Assembly (NCBI GenBank): GCA_031549605.1
Contig: JAVBPM010000075.1
Location: 1 to 6,250 of the forward strand
Reading direction: 5' to 3'
Length of the DNA stretch: 6,250 nucleotides
Source: WRAI01 sp031549605
GTDB lineage: Bacteria; Bacillota; Clostridia; Oscillospirales; UBA929
Part shown: piece after piece, positions 4,690 to 6,250 of the stretch
Position numbering within the stretch: position 1 is the first letter of the stretch
Layout of the letters: the number at the start of each line of letters is the position of its first letter
Position numbers and translations under genes: made by a program
Notes under the pieces: model-generated
What the model was told of the DNA's origin: nothing
Database searches by the model: none
Seen by the model: the letters and a program-made list of their open reading frames with translations, nothing else

Positions 4690-5108
4690 TTTTTGTGCAG
4701 TTTTCGTTTGTTTGGCTTTACGGTGGACAAAACGCCGCCCGCGATGCCGCCGCCTAGTACGGCGAGCAGGATGGGCAGGCTGTTTTGCGCCGGACTCAGG
4801 CGCGTGAACAGCACGGCGCCCAATAGATAGAGCATGAAAAACAACGCCAACGCCGCGGCGGCGCTGAGCCACAGTCGTCCCCCGCTCTGGCCCTTGACGG
4901 CGCGCAGCCCGGTCAGCAGCCCGCCCAGCAGGCAGGAGCAGACGGCTACGGTCGACACGGCGCCTTGCGGCAGCAGCCCGATGCTGAGCAGCAGCGCTGA
5001 CAGCAGCACGAGCAGCAGTGTGATGATTAGGCCGAAAATGCCGCTTTTGAGTATGTGGATGACCAGTGTTTTGGCCTGTGCGTTGGGCTCGGTGTTTTGT
5101 TTGGCCAT
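4683..5108 (-). CDS. TIGR04086-type four-helix membrane protein
   Basis: A 141-residue integral membrane protein of unknown function. Hydrophobic segments lie at about 22-45, 48-68, 79-102 and 110-130. They are preceded by a short polar N-terminus (MAKQNTEPN) and followed by a strongly basic tail (KPNKRKLHKKR), which should face the cytoplasm. Glycine-rich turns (GGLLTG at 62-67, GGGIAGG at 119-125) suggest close helix packing. Length, topology and position between yajC and the SCIFF gene match the TIGR04086 family, whose members occur here in Clostridia. The assignment rests mostly on this context. The start is ATG at 5108 with AGGAGG (5116-5121) 7 bases upstream; the open frame continues upstream into yajC but has no better start. 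It is 67 bases after yajC and 5 bases before scfA. A role in export or sensing of the SCIFF peptide is a guess. Confidence 0.8.
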   Translation of the reverse strand: MAKQNTEPNAQAKTLVIHILKSGIFGLIITLLLVLLSALLLSIGLLPQGAVSTVAVCSCLLGGLLTGLRAVKGQSGGRLWLSAAAALALFFMLYLLGAVLFTRLSPAQNSLPILLAVLGGGIAGGVLSTVKPNKRKLHKKR

Positions 5109-5175
5109 GGATAACCCTCCTCTGCAAACCTCGGTACAAGGTATGCGGTGGCGGGCTGCAAAAGAACAGCTTGGG

Positions 5176-5535
5176 TTAGCGCGTCTGGTCGGTAATCTGC
5201 TGACCCTTGTCGGCGATGGCCCAGCGCATGACGGTGAGCTTGGTGCGGTCGGTGCCGGTCTCGATGACGACCGAGTCGTCCTTGATTTGAATGACGCGGC
5301 CGACAATGCCGCCGCTGGTGGTGATGGTGTCACCGACAATCAGCTGGTTGAGCATCTCGACGCGCTGTTTTTTGCGCTTCTTCTCGGGGCGAATGATGAG
5401 GAAATAGAACACCAAAATCATGGGCACGATGATAATGCCCATTTGCAGCAGGCCGTCGGTCATGCTGGGCTGCTTCGGCGCGTCTGTGGCGGCCGGCGCG
5501 GCTGTTGTGGTGAGGGATAGTAGCCATTGTGTCAT
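5176..5535 (-). CDS. yajC: Preprotein translocase subunit YajC
   Basis: Small accessory subunit of the Sec translocon, partner of SecD and SecF in the cytoplasmic membrane. At 119 residues it has normal length. One transmembrane helix lies at about 28-48, followed by the family signature YFLIIRPEKKRKKQR (44-58) and the conserved cytoplasmic core GDTITTSGGIVGRVIQI (68-84). The N-terminal 25 residues (Thr/Ala/Pro-rich) are longer than in many YajC. The start is ATG at 5535. The nearest strong Shine-Dalgarno, AAAGGAG (5549-5555), is 13 bases away, longer than usual, but no other in-frame start is better; a TTG closer to it meets a stop two codons later. tgt-yajC adjacency is widespread in bacteria, but here yajC has its own promoter. 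Confidence 0.93.
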   Translation of the reverse strand: MTQWLLSLTTTAAPAATDAPKQPSMTDGLLQMGIIIVPMILVFYFLIIRPEKKRKKQRVEMLNQLIVGDTITTSGGIVGRVIQIKDDSVVIETGTDRTKLTVMRWAIADKGQQITDQTR

Positions 5536-5561
5536 GTGGTTATCTCAACTCCTTTCGGATT

Positions 5562-5590
5562 ATTATAAACAGCTTGGCTCTTTTTTGCAA
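5562..5590 (-). promoter_or_regulatory. Strong promoter for yajC-TIGR04086-scfA
   Basis: On the minus strand, a -35 box TTGCAA (5585-5590) and a perfect -10 box TATAAT (5562-5567) are separated by exactly 17 bases. It starts just after the tgt stop codon. The predicted start near 5555 puts the yajC Shine-Dalgarno (5549-5555) at the very 5' end of the mRNA, a leader of only about 20 bases. This makes expression of the SCIFF precursor independent of tgt. Confidence 0.8.
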
Positions 5591-5593
5591 GTG

Positions 5594-6250
5594 TTAAATG
5601 CGGCGGTCGAGCGTAACGGCGTGTCGGGCGCGGAAATCCTGGAAGCTGCCGTCGTCGAGCGACTGGCGAATCAGCGTCATCAGGCGGTTGTAGAAGTAGA
5701 GGTTGTGCATGACGCACAGGCGCAGGCCGAGCAATTCGCCCGACTTGAGCAGGTGGCGCAGGTAGGCGCGGCTGAAGTGCCGGCAGGTTGGGCAGTTGCA
5801 GCCTTGCTCGATGGGCGCTTGGTCGTCCTTGTATTTTTCGTTGTGCAGATTGAACCGCCCCTGCCATGTTTGCAGGTGGCCGTGGCGTGCATTGCGCGCC
5901 GGCATGACGCAGTCGAACATATCGATGCCGCGCGCGACGCCCTCGATGATGTTGCCGGGCGTGCCGACGCCCATGAGGTAGCGCGGCTTGTTGTCGGGCA
6001 TATGCGGCACAACGGCGTCTAGTACGGCGTACATCTGCTCGGTCGGCTCGCCGACCGCCAGCCCGCCCACGGCGTAGCCAGGCAGGTCGAGCGCCGCGAT
6101 TTGCTGCATATGCTCGATGCGAATGTCCTCGTACACACCGCCTTGGTTGATGCCGAACAGCTGGCGTTGGTGGCTGTGGCGCGGGTCGCCGGTTTGCCAC
6201 TGCGCTTTGCAGCGCTGTAGCCAGCGCGTGGTGCGCTCGGCGCTGCGGGC
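5594..6250 (-). CDS. tgt: tRNA-guanine (queuine) transglycosylase, C-terminal part
   Basis: The last 218 residues of Tgt; the gene enters from the right edge, missing roughly 160 N-terminal residues of a protein near 375. Bacterial Tgt swaps guanine 34 of tRNAs with GUN anticodons for preQ1, toward queuosine. The visible TIM-barrel part contains LFGINQGGVYED (31-42; the usual motif is LFGIVQGG), YAVGGLAVGE (59-68) and LMGVGTP (92-98). RGIDMFDCVMPARNARHGH (107-125) includes the nucleophile Asp113 by homology. The zinc site is complete: Cys151, Cys153, Cys156 and His182 (CNCPTC and VMHNLYF), with the Asp-to-Cys and Cys-to-His spacings of characterised enzymes. The end, TLDRRI then TAA, is intact. 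Nothing indicates a pseudogene. Confidence 0.97.
   Translation of the reverse strand, partial: ARSAERTTRWLQRCKAQWQTGDPRHSHQRQLFGINQGGVYEDIRIEHMQQIAALDLPGYAVGGLAVGEPTEQMYAVLDAVVPHMPDNKPRYLMGVGTPGNIIEGVARGIDMFDCVMPARNARHGHLQTWQGRFNLHNEKYKDDQAPIEQGCNCPTCRHFSRAYLRHLLKSGELLGLRLCVMHNLYFYNRLMTLIRQSLDDGSFQDFRARHAVTLDRRI

Noticed and set aside
4531..5139. A 202-residue minus-strand frame ending with the SCIFF sequence
   Set aside because: Its first 150 codons run in the wrong frame through the TIGR04086-type gene and are Arg/Ala-rich noise. The real scfA starts at GTG 4677 with a proper Shine-Dalgarno.
4834..6022. Plus-strand frames opposite yajC and tgt
   Set aside because: Antisense to conserved genes with intact signatures; no ribosome binding sites and no family resemblance.

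Overview
The window looks like a stretch of chromosome from a GC-rich member of the Clostridia, most likely an Oscillospiraceae/Ruminococcaceae-type lineage. Three things support this. A six-cysteine SCIFF peptide and its radical SAM maturase sit beside tgt, yajC and a TIGR04086-type membrane protein, which is a familiar clostridial neighbourhood. A SpoIIM-type sporulation protein sits next to xerD, as in endospore-forming Firmicutes. Sigma-A-like promoters with 17-base spacers and strong AGGAGG-type ribosome binding sites occur throughout. Every credible gene is on the minus strand, so transcription runs from high to low coordinates. Large open frames on the plus strand are shadows of these genes.

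Reading in the direction of transcription: the C-terminal part of tgt (queuine tRNA-ribosyltransferase) enters from the right edge. A near-consensus promoter (5562-5590) then drives yajC, a four-helix TIGR04086-type membrane protein and scfA, the SCIFF ranthipeptide precursor. The scfA ribosome binding site is built over the stop codon of the membrane-protein gene. A strong hairpin with a U-rich tail follows scfA, and beyond it lies scfB, the radical SAM/SPASM maturase that makes thioether crosslinks in the peptide. This arrangement should give more precursor than enzyme. A second hairpin closes scfB.

An AT-richer gap of about 430 bases (2651-3082) holds a convincing proC promoter, four same-direction copies of a GTAAAC-centred motif and two inverted repeats of unknown meaning. 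It contains no gene I can support. proC (last step of proline synthesis), spoIIM (engulfment machinery) and xerD (chromosome dimer resolution) follow with short gaps and may be one transcript, ending at a hairpin at 190-225. Directly after that hairpin a second good promoter starts the next gene, whose first 39 codons encode a PDZ-like segment typical of DUF512 radical SAM-like proteins.

The most interesting points are the complete SCIFF cassette with its layered expression control, and an XerD in which two of the six usual active-site positions carry unexpected residues. The SCIFF system is already known. I did not find a plainly new system, and the intergenic repeats are the least explained sequence.
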